Assembly: GCA_026129905.1 (NCBI GenBank)
Contig: JAHCHE010000031.1
Coordinates: 23,702 to 87,701, forward strand
From: Bryobacteraceae bacterium
GTDB lineage: Bacteria > Acidobacteriota > Terriglobia > Bryobacterales > Bryobacteraceae
Direction: 5' to 3'
DNA: 64,000 nt
The notes under the pieces were generated by a model that saw only the letters and a list, made by a program, of their open reading frames with translations, ran no database searches and was not told where the DNA came from. Positions 17,838 through 27,619 of the stretch are shown here, in pieces; position 1 is the stretch's first letter; the number at the start of each line of letters is the position of its first letter. A program made the position numbers and the translations under genes.

Positions 17838-19035
17838 CGGTAGCCGCGGCTTTTGCCCACTCGGCGCATTCACGCTCCGGGGAGAAGTGCCGGCGCCAGG
17901 CCAGTACCTGGTCGCGGTCGACAAGAACCGACCCGGCACGGACCGCGCTCACCATTGCCCGCAACTGGCGCGTGAAACCCTCGACGTCGCCGGGCGCGGC
18001 GAGCCGCACGTGGGGACAATCTCCGGCCAGTTCCGGCAGCGCGCCTGTCCGCGTGGCGACCGCCGGCATTCCGGCGGTGAGGGCCCGCGTATGGCTTTGC
18101 GAGCAGCCCTCGCCGAGCGAGGCGGAGCAGTAGATGTGCGAGGCGCGGAACAGCGCCCCGATCTCGCGCGGAGCGAGCCAGCCGGGAAAGGAAAAGGCAT
18201 TCGGAAAACGGGCGACATAGTGGCGGCGGCGCTCCTCCCAGTACTCCTTCTCCTTCGGCGCATCGGCGCCGGCGACGGTGAGCGATATCGGCTCGCCCGC
18301 CTCCAGCAACACCCCAACGGACCGCAGCAGCAGGTGGGTGGCCTTCTTGACCGAGAAGCCGCAGTCGGCCGCCAGCCGGATCGTCTCCGATGCCGGCGCC
18401 TCCCACAAGGGGCCGAGTTCGTCCTCGGGCAGGCCGTTGTGGATCGTCTGCAACGCGCGAGCGGAAGGGAACATCGCCGCCAGCGCCTCCGCCTGTTCGC
18501 GGTTCGTGGTCACGACGAGGTCCGCGTTCTCGACGACGAAGCGCAGCCCTGCGAAATGGAACGGACTGCGGACGTCGCGCTCGAAGTCCGAGCCCCGGAC
18601 CGAGGCGATATGCGGGAGGCGAAGGTTGGTCGCCGCCTGCTGGGCAACGAAGCCGGCGCTCGATATGAAGAACGAGACCACGACGTGACGGGCGTCCGGT
18701 CGCCGCTCGACGCCGGCCGCGATGGCGTTGCGGAGCAGGAGGAAGTCGGCGCGGTAGGCTTCGAGCAGGTACGCGGTAGGCGTGTTTTCGGATAACGGCG
18801 ACGCCTCGGCGTGCAGCGGTTCCAGGAGGAACGACCTTGGCCCGGCGAGGTGGACAACTTCCAACCCCGCGTGCAACGGGTCCGGGCCGCTGTAGGCGGC
18901 CGCCTGCCGGCGCGTATAGATGACGACTTCGTGTTCGCTCTTCGAGGCGAAGCCTCGCGCGATGCGCAGGACGGCGTCCTCGAGGCCACCCGGTTCCGGG
19001 TGGACAGCCGGCGTCAGCAGGTGCAGAACGGTCAT
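17827..19035 (-). CDS. Glycosyltransferase family 4 protein
   Basis: The 402-residue protein has the two-Rossmann GT-B layout. It begins [20 protein letters not shown] with the glycine-rich N-terminal loop, and has the donor-binding half with CSASLGEGCSQSHTRALTAG near residue 310, where an E-x7-E-like pattern is partly kept. GT4 enzymes are retaining transferases for polysaccharide or lipid glycans. The gene overlaps the downstream end of folK by 4 bases (ATGA), so it is co-transcribed with the folK-ruvBA group despite an unrelated function. Confidence 0.85.
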   Translation of the reverse strand: MTVLHLLTPAVHPEPGGLEDAVLRIARGFASKSEHEVVIYTRRQAAAYSGPDPLHAGLEVVHLAGPRSFLLEPLHAEASPLSENTPTAYLLEAYRADFLLLRNAIAAGVERRPDARHVVVSFFISSAGFVAQQAATNLRLPHIASVRGSDFERDVRSPFHFAGLRFVVENADLVVTTNREQAEALAAMFPSARALQTIHNGLPEDELGPLWEAPASETIRLAADCGFSVKKATHLLLRSVGVLLEAGEPISLTVAGADAPKEKEYWEERRRHYVARFPNAFSFPGWLAPREIGALFRASHIYCSASLGEGCSQSHTRALTAGMPAVATRTGALPELAGDCPHVRLAAPGDVEGFTRQLRAMVSAVRAGSVLVDRDQVLAWRRHFSPERECAEWAKAAATVTR

Positions 19036-19517
19036 TCCGGCTCCGCCCGCGCGACGGCCTGGTCGAGCGTCGCGGCCAGCAATTCCCGGATCGTCCGGCC
19101 GAGGATCGGGTGCTTCCGCTCCGGCGCCAGCTCCGTCAACGGCTCGAGCACGAACCGGCGTTCGGCCATGCGCGGGTGGGGCACGGCGAGTCCCGGCGCT
19201 TTTACCACGAGGTCGTCATATAGGAGCACGTCGATATCGATGGCGCGCGGGCCCTTGGGGACCTGCCGGATGCGCCCCATTGTCCGCTCGGTGTGGAGGC
19301 AGCGCTCGAGCAGGCCGGCGGGAGACAGCGCCGTCTCCACCTCGGCCACCAGGTTGAGGAACCAGGGCTGGTCCGGCAACTCGCGCGGCTCCGTCTCGTA
19401 GATTGAAGAGACCCGCCTCACAGCGAGATCGTCCGCGGCGAGCGATCGCAGGGCATCAAGTAGGTTCCGGCGCCGGTCGCCGACGTTGGAGCCGAGCGAG
19501 AGGTAGGCGACGCTCAC
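19032..19517 (-). CDS. folK: 2-amino-4-hydroxy-6-hydroxymethyldihydropteridine diphosphokinase
   Basis: The 161-residue protein transfers pyrophosphate from ATP to the pterin in folate synthesis. It shows the family start [16 protein letters not shown], the loop [15 protein letters not shown] and the signature [17 protein letters not shown] with the metal-binding aspartates. The C-terminal [18 protein letters not shown] block is present. The start is GTG, overlapping the stop of ruvB (GTGA). No other folate gene is adjacent. Confidence 0.95.
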   Translation of the reverse strand: MSVAYLSLGSNVGDRRRNLLDALRSLAADDLAVRRVSSIYETEPRELPDQPWFLNLVAEVETALSPAGLLERCLHTERTMGRIRQVPKGPRAIDIDVLLYDDLVVKAPGLAVPHPRMAERRFVLEPLTELAPERKHPILGRTIRELLAATLDQAVARAEPE

Positions 19518-20545
19518 TGGAACAGCGGCGGCTGGAGACCGCCGCGCATCCGCCGGACGACGCCGAAGTATTCGAAGGCGCGCTCGGTGGCCACGCGGCC
19601 GCGCGGGGTGCGGTCGATGAAGCCGAGCTGGATCAGGTAAGGTTCGTAAACCTCCTCGATGGTGTCGGACTGCTCGTCGATGGAGGCGGCGATGGTGTTC
19701 AGGCCCACCGGGCCGCCGCCGTATTTTTCCAGGATCGTGAGCATGATCTTCTGGTCCACTTCGTCCAGGCCGAAGCGGTCCACCTCGAGCAGGTCGAGCG
19801 CGGTGCGGGAGACGGCGTGCGTGATGCTGCCGCGGGCGCGCACCTGGGCATAATCGCGGACGCGGCGAAGCAGGCGGTTGGCGATGCGGGGCGTGCCCCG
19901 GCTGCGGCGGGCGATCTCGCCGGCGCCCTCGTCGTCGATGGCCACGTCGAGCAGGCGGGCCGATCGCAGCACGATGGATTTCAACTCCTCGGCGTCGTAG
20001 TGGTTCAGCCGCAGGACCAGGCCGAACCGTCCCCGCAGCGGCGCGCTGACCAGGCCCTGCCGCGTTGTGGCGCCGACGGCGGTGAAATGCGGGATGGGCA
20101 GCGAGTGCGTGCGGGCGCCGGGCCCCGTGCCGATGAGGATATCGACGCGGAAGTCCTCAAGCGCCGAATAGAGCATCTCCTCGACTTCGGGCAGCAGCCG
20201 GTGGATCTCGTCGATGAAGAAGACCTGCTGCGAGCGGACGTTGCTGAGAATGCCGGTGAGGTCGAGCTTCTTCTGGAGAATGGGCCCGGAGGTCTGGTCG
20301 TAGGAGACGCCCAATTCCTGGGCGATGATGGTGGCGAGCGTCGTTTTGCCGAGGCCCGGCGGCCCGTAGAGCAGCACATGGTCCATCGCCTCGCCGCGAT
20401 GCTTGGCCGCCTCGATGGCGATGGAGAGGTTCTCCTTCAGCTTAGCCTGACCGGTAAAGTCCTCCAGGCGGCGGGGGCGAAGCGTGGCTTCAAACTGCCG
20501 CTCTTCCTCCCGCAAATCGGGGGAGATGATGCCCTGCTCCCGCAT
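19514..20545 (-). CDS. ruvB: Holliday junction branch migration ATPase RuvB
   Basis: The 343-residue AAA+ helicase motor has all expected motifs: [11 protein letters not shown] at the N-terminus, Walker [12 protein letters not shown] near residue 63, Walker [10 protein letters not shown] near residue 110, sensor [18 protein letters not shown], and the winged-helix C-terminus ending with [16 protein letters not shown]. It drives branch migration with RuvA, whose gene lies 11 bases upstream. Length is standard. ruvC is not in the window. Confidence 0.98.
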   Translation of the reverse strand: MREQGIISPDLREEERQFEATLRPRRLEDFTGQAKLKENLSIAIEAAKHRGEAMDHVLLYGPPGLGKTTLATIIAQELGVSYDQTSGPILQKKLDLTGILSNVRSQQVFFIDEIHRLLPEVEEMLYSALEDFRVDILIGTGPGARTHSLPIPHFTAVGATTRQGLVSAPLRGRFGLVLRLNHYDAEELKSIVLRSARLLDVAIDDEGAGEIARRSRGTPRIANRLLRRVRDYAQVRARGSITHAVSRTALDLLEVDRFGLDEVDQKIMLTILEKYGGGPVGLNTIAASIDEQSDTIEEVYEPYLIQLGFIDRTPRGRVATERAFEYFGVVRRMRGGLQPPLFQ

Positions 20546-20556
20546 GTTTTCTCAGC

Positions 20557-21156
20557 TTACCTTACGAATTCCATGGCGCGGCGAAACAGGGGCTCGAACT
20601 CCGCCGGGGCGCCGGCGGCTTTCGCCTTGACGACGGCCTTTTCGGCCATCGGGCGCGCGCACCCGAGGTTGAGCAGCGCGGAGAGGACGTCCTGCTCGAT
20701 ACTGGACAGGGCGGGAGCGGGCGCTTGCGGCGCCTGTCCGGCGGACGCGGCGAGTCCGTCCAGCTTGTCGCGCAGCTCGACGACCATGCGCTCCGCCGTC
20801 TTCTTGCCGACGCCGGGGATCCGCACCAGGAATTCGATCGAGCCGCCGCGGATGGCGGCGACCAGGTCGGGCGCGGGCAACCCCGAGAGCACGACAATGG
20901 CGAGACGCGGCCCGATGCCGCCGACAGTGAGCAGCTTCTCGAACAGGGCTTTCTCCTGGGAAGTCAGGAAGCCGTACAGCGCCAGCGCATCCTCGCGCAC
21001 GTGGGTATGGATGTGGAGGCGGACTTCGGCGCCCGCCGCGGGCAGGGCAGAGAAGGTGGAAACGGGCACCATCACGTCGTAGCCGACGCCGCCCACATCG
21101 ACGATCGCCTGATTGGGATGCTTTTCCAGAAGCCGGCCCCGCAAGTGCGCGATCAT
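20557..21156 (-). CDS. ruvA: Holliday junction branch migration protein RuvA
   Basis: The 199-residue protein binds the four-way junction and loads RuvB. The OB-fold start MIAHLRGRLLEKHPNQAIVD, the helix-hairpin-helix blocks LLTVGGIGPRLAIVVLSG and RIPGVGKKTAERMVVEL, and a C-terminal RuvB-contact domain after an Ala/Pro-rich linker are all present. Its start is 20 bases from the divergent rsmE start, so both promoters must overlap. Confidence 0.97.
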   Translation of the reverse strand: MIAHLRGRLLEKHPNQAIVDVGGVGYDVMVPVSTFSALPAAGAEVRLHIHTHVREDALALYGFLTSQEKALFEKLLTVGGIGPRLAIVVLSGLPAPDLVAAIRGGSIEFLVRIPGVGKKTAERMVVELRDKLDGLAASAGQAPQAPAPALSSIEQDVLSALLNLGCARPMAEKAVVKAKAAGAPAEFEPLFRRAMEFVR

Positions 21157-21176
21157 AGAAGGCTACATTATCGTAC

Positions 21177-21887
21177 ATGGCGCGGCGGCGTTTCTTTGTC
21201 GAGAACATCCATCACGGCCTGGCCGAACTGACGGGCGAGCAGGCGCATCACCTGACGCGCGTCCTGCGGGTGGTGCCCGGGCAGACGTACGAAATCTCCG
21301 ACAACCGCCGGGTATATTTGAGCCGGGTGGAGGAGGCGCGGAAGGAGCGCGTGGTGTTTCGGGTGGGTGAAGAACTTCCGGAGAATTCGCCTCTAATTTC
21401 CGTATCATTACTGGTATCTCTCATTAAATTCGAGCGGCTCGAGTTGATTTTCGAGAAAGCGACGGAACTCGGCGTCGAGCGGATCGCGCCGGTGATCGCG
21501 GCGCGGAGCGAGAAAGGGCTGGACCGGGCGGCGGGGAAGCGGATGGAGCGTTGGCGCAGGGTCGTTCTCGAAGCGAGCCAGCAGTCGCGAAGGGCGAAGC
21601 TGCCCGAACTGGCGCCGCCGGCGCGCTTCCGGGACGCGATCGGGGCGGACGCGCCGAGGAAGTACAGGCTCGAGGAAAGCGCGGGAGCGCCGGCGCTGGC
21701 GGGCAACCTGCACGGGACGTCGCCCGCCGCGCTGCTGGTTGGTCCCGAGGGCGGATGGACGGACGCCGAGCGCGAGCAGGCGGAGGAAGCCGGGTGGACC
21801 GCGGTTTCGCTCGGCCCGCAGATCCTGCGGACGGAGACGGCGGCGATCGCGGCCATCGCGCTGATCGTGTGCGGCGGCCCTTCGTGA
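21177..21887 (+). CDS. rsmE: 16S rRNA (uracil1498-N3)-methyltransferase
   Basis: The 236-residue SPOUT-class protein has the PUA-like N-terminus MARRRFFVENIHHGLAELTG with HHLTRVLRV, and the knotted SAM site LLVGPEGGWTDAEREQAEEA followed by LGPQILRTETAAIAA. It methylates U1498 of 16S rRNA using S-adenosylmethionine. Length is normal. Its stop (TGA at 21885-21887) overlaps an in-frame GTG of the next gene, so the HipA-like gene is probably co-transcribed. Confidence 0.95.
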   Translation: MARRRFFVENIHHGLAELTGEQAHHLTRVLRVVPGQTYEISDNRRVYLSRVEEARKERVVFRVGEELPENSPLISVSLLVSLIKFERLELIFEKATELGVERIAPVIAARSEKGLDRAAGKRMERWRRVVLEASQQSRRAKLPELAPPARFRDAIGADAPRKYRLEESAGAPALAGNLHGTSPAALLVGPEGGWTDAEREQAEEAGWTAVSLGPQILRTETAAIAAIALIVCGGPS

Positions 21888-21922
21888 ACGCGCCGAGGGA
21901 GGAGGCGCCGGAATCGGCAGGG

Positions 21923-22705
21923 ATGTTGCGAACGGTACAGGCCACCCGGTACGTGACGCCGCTGCGCGAGGGCGGTTCGCTGCCGGCGCTGGTGGAAGCC
22001 GACGACCTGGGGATGTACGTGCTGAAGTTCCGCGGCGCCGGCCAAGGCCCGCTCGCGCTGGTGGCGGAGATCGTCGCCGGCGAGATCGGCCGCGCGCTGG
22101 GACTCAAGGTCCCCGAGCTGGTCCTGGTGGAAGTGGACGCCGCGCTGGGACGGAACGAGCCGGATGCGGAAATCCGCGATCTGCTGCGCGCCAGCGTTGG
22201 ACTGAACCTGGGGGTGGACTTCCTGCCGGGCTCGGTGATGTTCGACCCGGCGGCCGGGGACAAGGCCGCGCCGGAACTTGCGTCGGCCGCCGTGTGGTTC
22301 GACGCGTTCGTTACCAACGTGGACCGGACGGCGCGAAATCCGAACCTGCTGTACTGGCACAAGGCGCTGTATTTCATCGACCACGGGGCGGCGCTGTATT
22401 TTCACCACGCGTGGAGCGATCCGGCGGCGAGCGCGCGTTCCCGATTCCCCGTCATCCGCGACCACGTGCTGCTGCCCGGGGCCTCGGAAATCGAGAAGGC
22501 CGACGCCGCGCTGCGCCCGAGGCTGAGTGAGGCTCTCTTTTCCGAGATCGTGGCGAGCGTGCCGGACGCATGGCTGGCGCCGGATGGGGGACCGGCCGCG
22601 CCCAATGCGAAGCGCGCGGCGTATGTAGACTATCTTCAGCGCCGGCTCGAGGCCGCGCCGTTGTTTGTCGAGGAGGCTATCCGTGCCCGCGCCGCACTCT
22701 TATGA
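21923..22705 (+). CDS. HipA-family kinase-like protein (short form)
   Basis: The roughly 260-residue protein resembles the kinase core of HipA but lacks the N-terminal subdomain of true HipA toxins. It starts with TVQATRYVTPLREGGSLPAL and YVLKFRGAGQGPLAL (nucleotide-binding lysine region). The catalytic block FVTNVDRTARNPNLLYW and the metal motif YFIDHGAALYF (Asp) follow at about residues 129-160. An upstream GTG at 21884 is an alternative start; ATG 21923 is chosen because the conserved N-terminus begins there. The next gene, DUF3037, overlaps it by 23 bases. These two are a recurring pair in many bacteria; the function of the pair is not established. Confidence 0.82.
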   Translation: MLRTVQATRYVTPLREGGSLPALVEADDLGMYVLKFRGAGQGPLALVAEIVAGEIGRALGLKVPELVLVEVDAALGRNEPDAEIRDLLRASVGLNLGVDFLPGSVMFDPAAGDKAAPELASAAVWFDAFVTNVDRTARNPNLLYWHKALYFIDHGAALYFHHAWSDPAASARSRFPVIRDHVLLPGASEIEKADAALRPRLSEALFSEIVASVPDAWLAPDGGPAAPNAKRAAYVDYLQRRLEAAPLFVEEAIRARAALL

Positions 22706-23108
22706 TTACGCCATTGTGCGCATTGCGCCGTGCGTGGAGCGGGAGGAGTTCATCAACGCCGGCGTCATTCTGCATTGCGCCGAACAGCGATTTCTTCAGT
22801 GCCGGACGCATCTGGACGAGGAGCGGGTTCGAGCGCTCTGGCCCGAAGCGGACCTGGATCTCATCCGCGGGCGCCTGCTCGCGGTTTCGAGCATCTGCGC
22901 GGGAGACCCGGCGGCGGGGCCCATCGCCCGTCTCTCCAAAAGCGAGCGCTTCCACTGGCTGACGGCGCCGCGCAGCACGATGATGCAAGTTTCGCCGGTA
23001 CACAGCGGGCTCTGCGAATCGCCGGAACAGACGCTGGAAGACTTGTATCGCCGGGTGGTGCTGATGGGGGCGCCGGAAACGAACGCCCGCTGCACGGACC
23101 TTGCTTGA
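22683..23108 (+). CDS. DUF3037 family protein
   Basis: The 141-residue protein starts at GTG 22683, seven bases after a gaggagg Shine-Dalgarno at 22670-22676 inside the end of the HipA-like gene. It contains SYDYAIVRIAPCVEREEFIN, GVILHC, and a C-terminal block with APRSTMMQVSPVHSGLC, as in the DUF3037 family. The family is typically encoded next to HipA-like kinases and has no assigned biochemistry; a partner or antitoxin-like role is a guess from gene pairing. No transmembrane segment or signal is visible. Confidence 0.82.
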   Translation: MPAPHSYDYAIVRIAPCVEREEFINAGVILHCAEQRFLQCRTHLDEERVRALWPEADLDLIRGRLLAVSSICAGDPAAGPIARLSKSERFHWLTAPRSTMMQVSPVHSGLCESPEQTLEDLYRRVVLMGAPETNARCTDLA

Positions 23109-23363
23109 GCGCCGGCGATCGACAACGGCCAGTAAACCCCCTGGGCATGGACCTGCTCCGCACGCCGCGACTGTCGGGCGAAAGGCGGTCCGCGCAAGTT
23201 TCGTCGGCGCGGGCTGTAACCGAGTTGCCCGAGCCGCAATCCTAGTTGCAGAGCGAGCAAGCGTCTGGCAAGAACCGGCCGCCAGGTGGACCCTCAGGGA
23301 TCGTCGTTCGCGGCGGGGCTTGGTGGACTGCAAAACCAATGACGACGTAAGGAGAGCCCATCC

Positions 23364-23867
23364 ATGTGCGACTACTCACTGCATGGCATGCCGAACCGCC
23401 TGGCGATGAACGGCGAACGCCTGGTTGTGCATCGATTCTCGAGTGGGACCCTCGGGCTGGCGCCCGCGGCCAAGCCTGTCGAGGGGCCGCCGCTACGAAT
23501 AACCACCGCGCGGTTCTGGAAGGAACTGTTCCGTTTTCTGTTCGCTGGGACTCCAGAATGCGCGGTATGCGTTCCACCAGGGGCTGAACTCCGGCTCTCC
23601 CGGATACCGGCTGCGCTGCGGCAACGGCTCCGTGTCGAATCGGAGGAAGCGGTTACCTTCACGCAATTGACCGCCTATGAGAACACGCATCGCGACGCCG
23701 TCCGCTTTCGAAGCGGCGCCGTGATACTCCTTCAGGAACTCATCCCCGGGCAACCGGTCCAGGTGCTTAACCTGGGAGAGCATGAGATGGATGGGGCGCC
23801 GCCGACCGAGGAGGGAGCCGCGCTCAGCTTTGCTGGGGCGCCCGCAATGATATCCCGGCCGCGTTAG
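23364..23867 (+). CDS. Conserved hypothetical protein
   Basis: The 167-residue protein begins MCDYSLHGMPNRLAMNGERL after a good ribosome site (aaggaga). The pattern MCDYSL, then a HRFSSGTLGL segment and a CVPPGAELRL block, is one I know only as a hypothetical family scattered in soil bacteria. No signal peptide, membrane segment or catalytic motif is visible. It stands alone, 255 bases after the DUF3037 gene; nothing recognisable lies in that gap. Confidence 0.7.
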   Translation: MCDYSLHGMPNRLAMNGERLVVHRFSSGTLGLAPAAKPVEGPPLRITTARFWKELFRFLFAGTPECAVCVPPGAELRLSRIPAALRQRLRVESEEAVTFTQLTAYENTHRDAVRFRSGAVILLQELIPGQPVQVLNLGEHEMDGAPPTEEGAALSFAGAPAMISRPR

Positions 23868-24065
23868 CTCGAGGCGACCGGACGCTCGGCGGCATACAGA
23901 GTGGAAGGGTGCGTCTTCGCCGAGCAACTTGCGGCCACCGTGTTCTCGCGGCTTCGTGCGCCAACCCCGTAATCGTGCCGAATAGCCAGGGCGGGATGTT
24001 GGCGACGTGGTGAAGAAGGCTTCGGTTAGGCGGTGAGCGCGAGTAGCGCTATACGGGCCGACGGT

Positions 24066-24257
24066 TCAGTGTTCCGACTGGCGTTGTCTGACCAGCAACA
24101 GGGCGTTGGAGGCGCAATCGGAGTCGGCGTCGACTTGATCCAGGCGGATGACCTGCACCAGGAATCCGCGCTGCTCCAGGAAATCGGCAACGATGTCCGG
24201 CGGCGCACACGCAATCTCGTGGTATCCGCAGCCCTGCACGTACGTTCTTCCGCTCAT
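24066..24257 (-). CDS. Small hypothetical protein, 63 residues
   Basis: ATG 24257 is preceded by a ggagg Shine-Dalgarno at good spacing, which supports translation. The product, starting MSGRTYVQGCGYHEIACAPP, is acidic and has no recognised domain. An upstream ATG at 24269 lacks a ribosome site. It stands alone between two gaps of about 200 bases in which I see no other gene. Confidence 0.45.
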   Translation of the reverse strand: MSGRTYVQGCGYHEIACAPPDIVADFLEQRGFLVQVIRLDQVDADSDCASNALLLVRQRQSEH

Positions 24258-24479
24258 GATCGCCTCCACTGTCCGACTACCACTCGCACGCCATAAAGAT
24301 TAGCAATTTGATCGCCATCGAGGTCGGGACGGGATGCGTGCCAGTATCTATTTGAAAAGGCGATGGTTATGAGGAGTCGAGGAAGAAATGGCGCCATGCT
24401 GTCTTATCTTTTCGGGCAAGAGAGCCGGACAACTCGTACCGTTTTGACTACGCGGATGCCATTAAGGCACGGCGGCGCG

Positions 24480-25862
24480 TTACCAGGCTTCGGTGTCTTC
24501 CGGCAGCAAAGACCAGGCGTAGGCGATGATCCGGTCGATGTCTTCGTCGGCGAGAATGTTCCGCCAGGTCGGCATATAGAGCGGCGGGGCGGCTTTCTTG
24601 GGATCCTCGAGCGGAGGCGTCTTCCCGCGGCGGATGATGGCCGCCACTTCCCCTCTGGTGTAGTCGTCCGCGAGGTGGATCAGCGCGGGCACCTCGCCGC
24701 CCTGGCTGTTCGGGTTCGGCGTTCCGCCGTTGAGTCCCTCACCGTGACAGCCGACGCAGCCGAAATGAAGCGTCGTGCGCCGTCCGGCATCGGTCAGCGC
24801 GTCATCCGGCGGCAGGGTAGGAATCCGTTCCTCGAGGATGGCTCTGGCATCCTTCTTCGTCGCGACGGCCAGGAAACTCACCAGCGCGCGGGCGGTCCGG
24901 GGCGCGAACGTAAAGGTGGGCATGCCTTCGCAGAATTCGCGGTGGCCGATGCGCTCCAACCATCGGGCCGAGCGCCGTTGGGTCACTCCATGGAGGTCGG
25001 GCCCCTCGCTGCTGCCCACGCCTTGAATCGAATGGCAGGAAATGCAGCTTGCCTCGGCGAACAGCGTCCGCCCCTGCTCCGCGGTGGGCAGCATGGGGAC
25101 GCTGAGGTAGTAGGGCGCCATCGGCTGCGTCGTCAGCGACAACAAGTAAAACGTCAGCGCCTCGATCTCCCTCTGCGAGAACTTGAAGTCCGGCATCGGG
25201 GAGGTCGGCGTTACCGAGCGCGGGTCGCGGAAATGCTGCTCCAGCCACTCGGGCGACCGCTCGTGACGCGCTTCATTGCTGAGGTCCGGACCGATCGTGT
25301 TGCCGAATCCCTTGAGCCGGTGACACCCGAGGCAGCCCCGCGAGCCGACGATGCGCCGCGCGTGCTGCATCTCGGGCGCGCCGGGAATCGCGCCTTCATG
25401 GTGGCAGCGCCCGCAGGAGGCCCGCAGGTAGCGCTTCGGCAGCCGCGGTTCCAGCCAGTTCTGGACCGGACCGTGCGCGGCCATCTTCTCCGTGGCCAGC
25501 CCCTGGCCGCCATGGCAGATGGTGCAGCCGAACCTCGCGCTGCGGTGCGGTTCGAGGTCCGCGTGAAACCGGAACGGATGCGGGACGCCGGCCAGAGTGG
25601 GATCATCGACGCCCAGGTGGCAGGTCGTGCAGCGGTCCACGCGCTGTAAGCCCGGCAGGAGGATCTGCTTGATCTCAAGCTGCGAGTTCCGCAAGGCGCG
25701 GCTCGCGGCGTCGTCCTGTTCGCGGTCGGCCGCCAGCGCGTAGAACCGGTTCTGATAGGGCTTCCACGGCGGCGTGTTCGCCTGGTGGATGGCCGCCACC
25801 GTCAGGCCGAGCGTGGCGATGCTCAGCAGGGAGAAGAGCACGGCGATGCGGTGCTCGGTCAT
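24480..25862 (-). CDS. Hexaheme cytochrome c, membrane-anchored
   Basis: The 460-residue protein starts with an uncleaved-looking hydrophobic segment (residues about 8-26) and carries six CxxCH heme sites in order: CTTCH, CTICH, CGRCH, CLGCH, CISCH and CVGCH. The last two lie in class I cytochrome c-like domains, and the first four form a multiheme region. It is the last gene of the operon and overlaps the cytochrome b gene by 4 bases (ATGA), so it is presumably the c-type electron acceptor of that complex, facing the periplasm. A second cytochrome c-like motif near the C-terminus ([19 protein letters not shown]) supplies a methionine ligand. Confidence 0.93.
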   Translation of the reverse strand: MTEHRIAVLFSLLSIATLGLTVAAIHQANTPPWKPYQNRFYALAADREQDDAASRALRNSQLEIKQILLPGLQRVDRCTTCHLGVDDPTLAGVPHPFRFHADLEPHRSARFGCTICHGGQGLATEKMAAHGPVQNWLEPRLPKRYLRASCGRCHHEGAIPGAPEMQHARRIVGSRGCLGCHRLKGFGNTIGPDLSNEARHERSPEWLEQHFRDPRSVTPTSPMPDFKFSQREIEALTFYLLSLTTQPMAPYYLSVPMLPTAEQGRTLFAEASCISCHSIQGVGSSEGPDLHGVTQRRSARWLERIGHREFCEGMPTFTFAPRTARALVSFLAVATKKDARAILEERIPTLPPDDALTDAGRRTTLHFGCVGCHGEGLNGGTPNPNSQGGEVPALIHLADDYTRGEVAAIIRRGKTPPLEDPKKAAPPLYMPTWRNILADEDIDRIIAYAWSLLPEDTEAW

Positions 25863-27136
25863 GGGGAAGCCCAGGGCCAGACCAGTTTCCAGCCCTCTCC
25901 TCGGAAGAACGTGCCGATGACGATGAACACGACGTTAGCCAGCGTCACCAGGGTGAAGATCCAGATCCCCCACTTGCGCTTCGAAGGCGCGCGGACATCG
26001 CGGGTATCGAGATACGGGATGACCAACAAGGCGATTACCATCAGCGCAGGCGCCACGACGCCGCCGATCAGCGCCGAGTAGCTCACCAGTTCCTGGACCC
26101 CCAAGAAATACCAGGGCGCTTTGGAAGGGTTCGGCGTTTTGGCGGGATTGGCCAGTTCCTCCAGCGGCGCGTTCCAGTACATCGCGGCCACGATCATCAG
26201 CGCGAATGTGATTAGGAACGCGATGCCCTCCCGGTAGAACGCAAAAGGGTACGAAAATGCGATGTCTTTGTCCTCGGCGTAGCGCGGAGCTCTCGCCTCG
26301 CTCACCTCTTCGAGCGCGACCGCCACGGCCCTCGCGCTGGCGGAGGTCGCCGTTCCGCCGGGATGCGGCGCCACCGGGATCGCCACGGCCACCGGCCGTG
26401 TTCCTGGCGCCGGACTCTCGAATTCGCGCAGATTCGACGGCGGCGGCGACAGCCCGCCGTCCTTTCGGATCCGCCAGAAGTGGAGCATGATCAGCAAGGT
26501 TGTGAGCGTGGGCAGCGCCACGCAATGCAGCACGTAGAAACGGATCAGCGCGGCGTCGCCGACGGTATGCCCTCCCAGCAGGATTTCCCGGCCTTTCGGA
26601 CCGAGCCACGGCGTGTAGGCGCCGATCGCCGTACCCACCGTGATGGCCCAGAACGCCAGTTGGTCCCACGGCAACAGATAGCCGGTGAACGAAAGCAGCA
26701 GCGTCAGCAGAAGCAGCGCCACCCCGATCACCCAGTTGAGCTGCCGCGGCTTCTTATACGATCCGGTGAAATAGACTCTGTACATGTGCAACACCACCAC
26801 GATGATCATGGCGTGCGCGCCCCAGCGGTGCATGTTCCGGGTGAACTTACCTAGAAAGACCGCGAACTCCAGGTCCTTCATGTCCTGATAGGCAAAGGCG
26901 GTGGTCGGCCGGTAGTAGAACATCAGCGCCACGCCGGTGGCGACCAGGATGAGGAACAGGTAGAACGAGACGAAGCCCAGGTACCAGGTGTAGGTCAGCC
27001 GGAAGTGGGACCGGTGCACCTTGGCCGGGTGAATGTGGAGCCAAAGCGAATGGACGACAAGCTGAAGCTTGCCCTTGGTAGTGGCAACGGAATCGCGACG
27101 GCGATACGACCTCCAGATGTCGCGCAGCAGCTTCAT
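25859..27136 (-). CDS. Cytochrome b (fused b6 and subunit IV regions)
   Basis: The 425-residue membrane protein holds the heme-b four-helix bundle: [20 protein letters not shown] and later [20 protein letters not shown] contribute histidine ligands. [20 protein letters not shown] marks the quinol-oxidation side helix. After a long Pro/Ala-rich linker (about residues 235-290), the C-terminal part matches subunit IV, with [15 protein letters not shown] in place of the usual PEWY motif, so the catalytic-type glutamate is replaced. It would oxidise menaquinol and pass electrons to the Rieske protein. It overlaps both neighbours by 4 bases. Confidence 0.93.
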   Translation of the reverse strand: MKLLRDIWRSYRRRDSVATTKGKLQLVVHSLWLHIHPAKVHRSHFRLTYTWYLGFVSFYLFLILVATGVALMFYYRPTTAFAYQDMKDLEFAVFLGKFTRNMHRWGAHAMIIVVVLHMYRVYFTGSYKKPRQLNWVIGVALLLLTLLLSFTGYLLPWDQLAFWAITVGTAIGAYTPWLGPKGREILLGGHTVGDAALIRFYVLHCVALPTLTTLLIMLHFWRIRKDGGLSPPPSNLREFESPAPGTRPVAVAIPVAPHPGGTATSASARAVAVALEEVSEARAPRYAEDKDIAFSYPFAFYREGIAFLITFALMIVAAMYWNAPLEELANPAKTPNPSKAPWYFLGVQELVSYSALIGGVVAPALMVIALLVIPYLDTRDVRAPSKRKWGIWIFTLVTLANVVFIVIGTFFRGEGWKLVWPWASP

Positions 27137-27597
27137 GATTCGACGATCAGGCGTTTGTCGCGCGGCACAACCCGGTGCTTATCGACCTGAAGCTGGCCGT
27201 CCTTGGCCATTGTCACCTCGTACCAATCGAGCGGCCGGGGCGCGGGACCGTCGATAACCTTTCCTTCCGCGTCATAGACGCTACCGTGACACGGGCAGTA
27301 GAAACGTTGGTCGCCGCTGGACCAGCGGACCGTGCAGCCCAGGTGCGTGCACACGGCGCTGCACGCCCGAAAGCCCCGCTCGCGATCGCGCACGATGAAC
27401 GTGTTCTCTTCCGGCAGCAGGGTGGGCGTCCCGACGGGGAAGTCCTCCGGCACGCCGGCCTTGAACGACAGCGGCGGTTCGTAGGAAACCATTGGCTGGA
27501 AAAACTTGACGGCAGCGGCGGTTCCGGCGATGCCGGCCGTCCAGAGAGCGGCTGCTCCGGCCTTGGCCCACGAGAAAAAGAAGGAGCGACGATTCAT
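27133..27597 (-). CDS. Rieske iron-sulfur protein of a bc-type complex
   Basis: The 154-residue protein has a basic start with a single N-terminal anchor ([20 protein letters not shown], resembling a Tat-type anchor though the twin arginine is at RRSFFF) and a C-terminal Rieske fold. Both cluster motifs are intact: [10 protein letters not shown] and [12 protein letters not shown], which bind the 2Fe-2S centre with two Cys and two His. It carries electrons from quinol at cytochrome b to the cytochrome c. The stop overlaps the cytochrome b start (ATGA). Spacing and order match quinol:cytochrome c oxidoreductase operons. Confidence 0.95.
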   Translation of the reverse strand: MNRRSFFFSWAKAGAAALWTAGIAGTAAAVKFFQPMVSYEPPLSFKAGVPEDFPVGTPTLLPEENTFIVRDRERGFRACSAVCTHLGCTVRWSSGDQRFYCPCHGSVYDAEGKVIDGPAPRPLDWYEVTMAKDGQLQVDKHRVVPRDKRLIVES

Positions 27598-27619
27598 GAA
27601 AGGCCTCGTTGCGCGCGGC

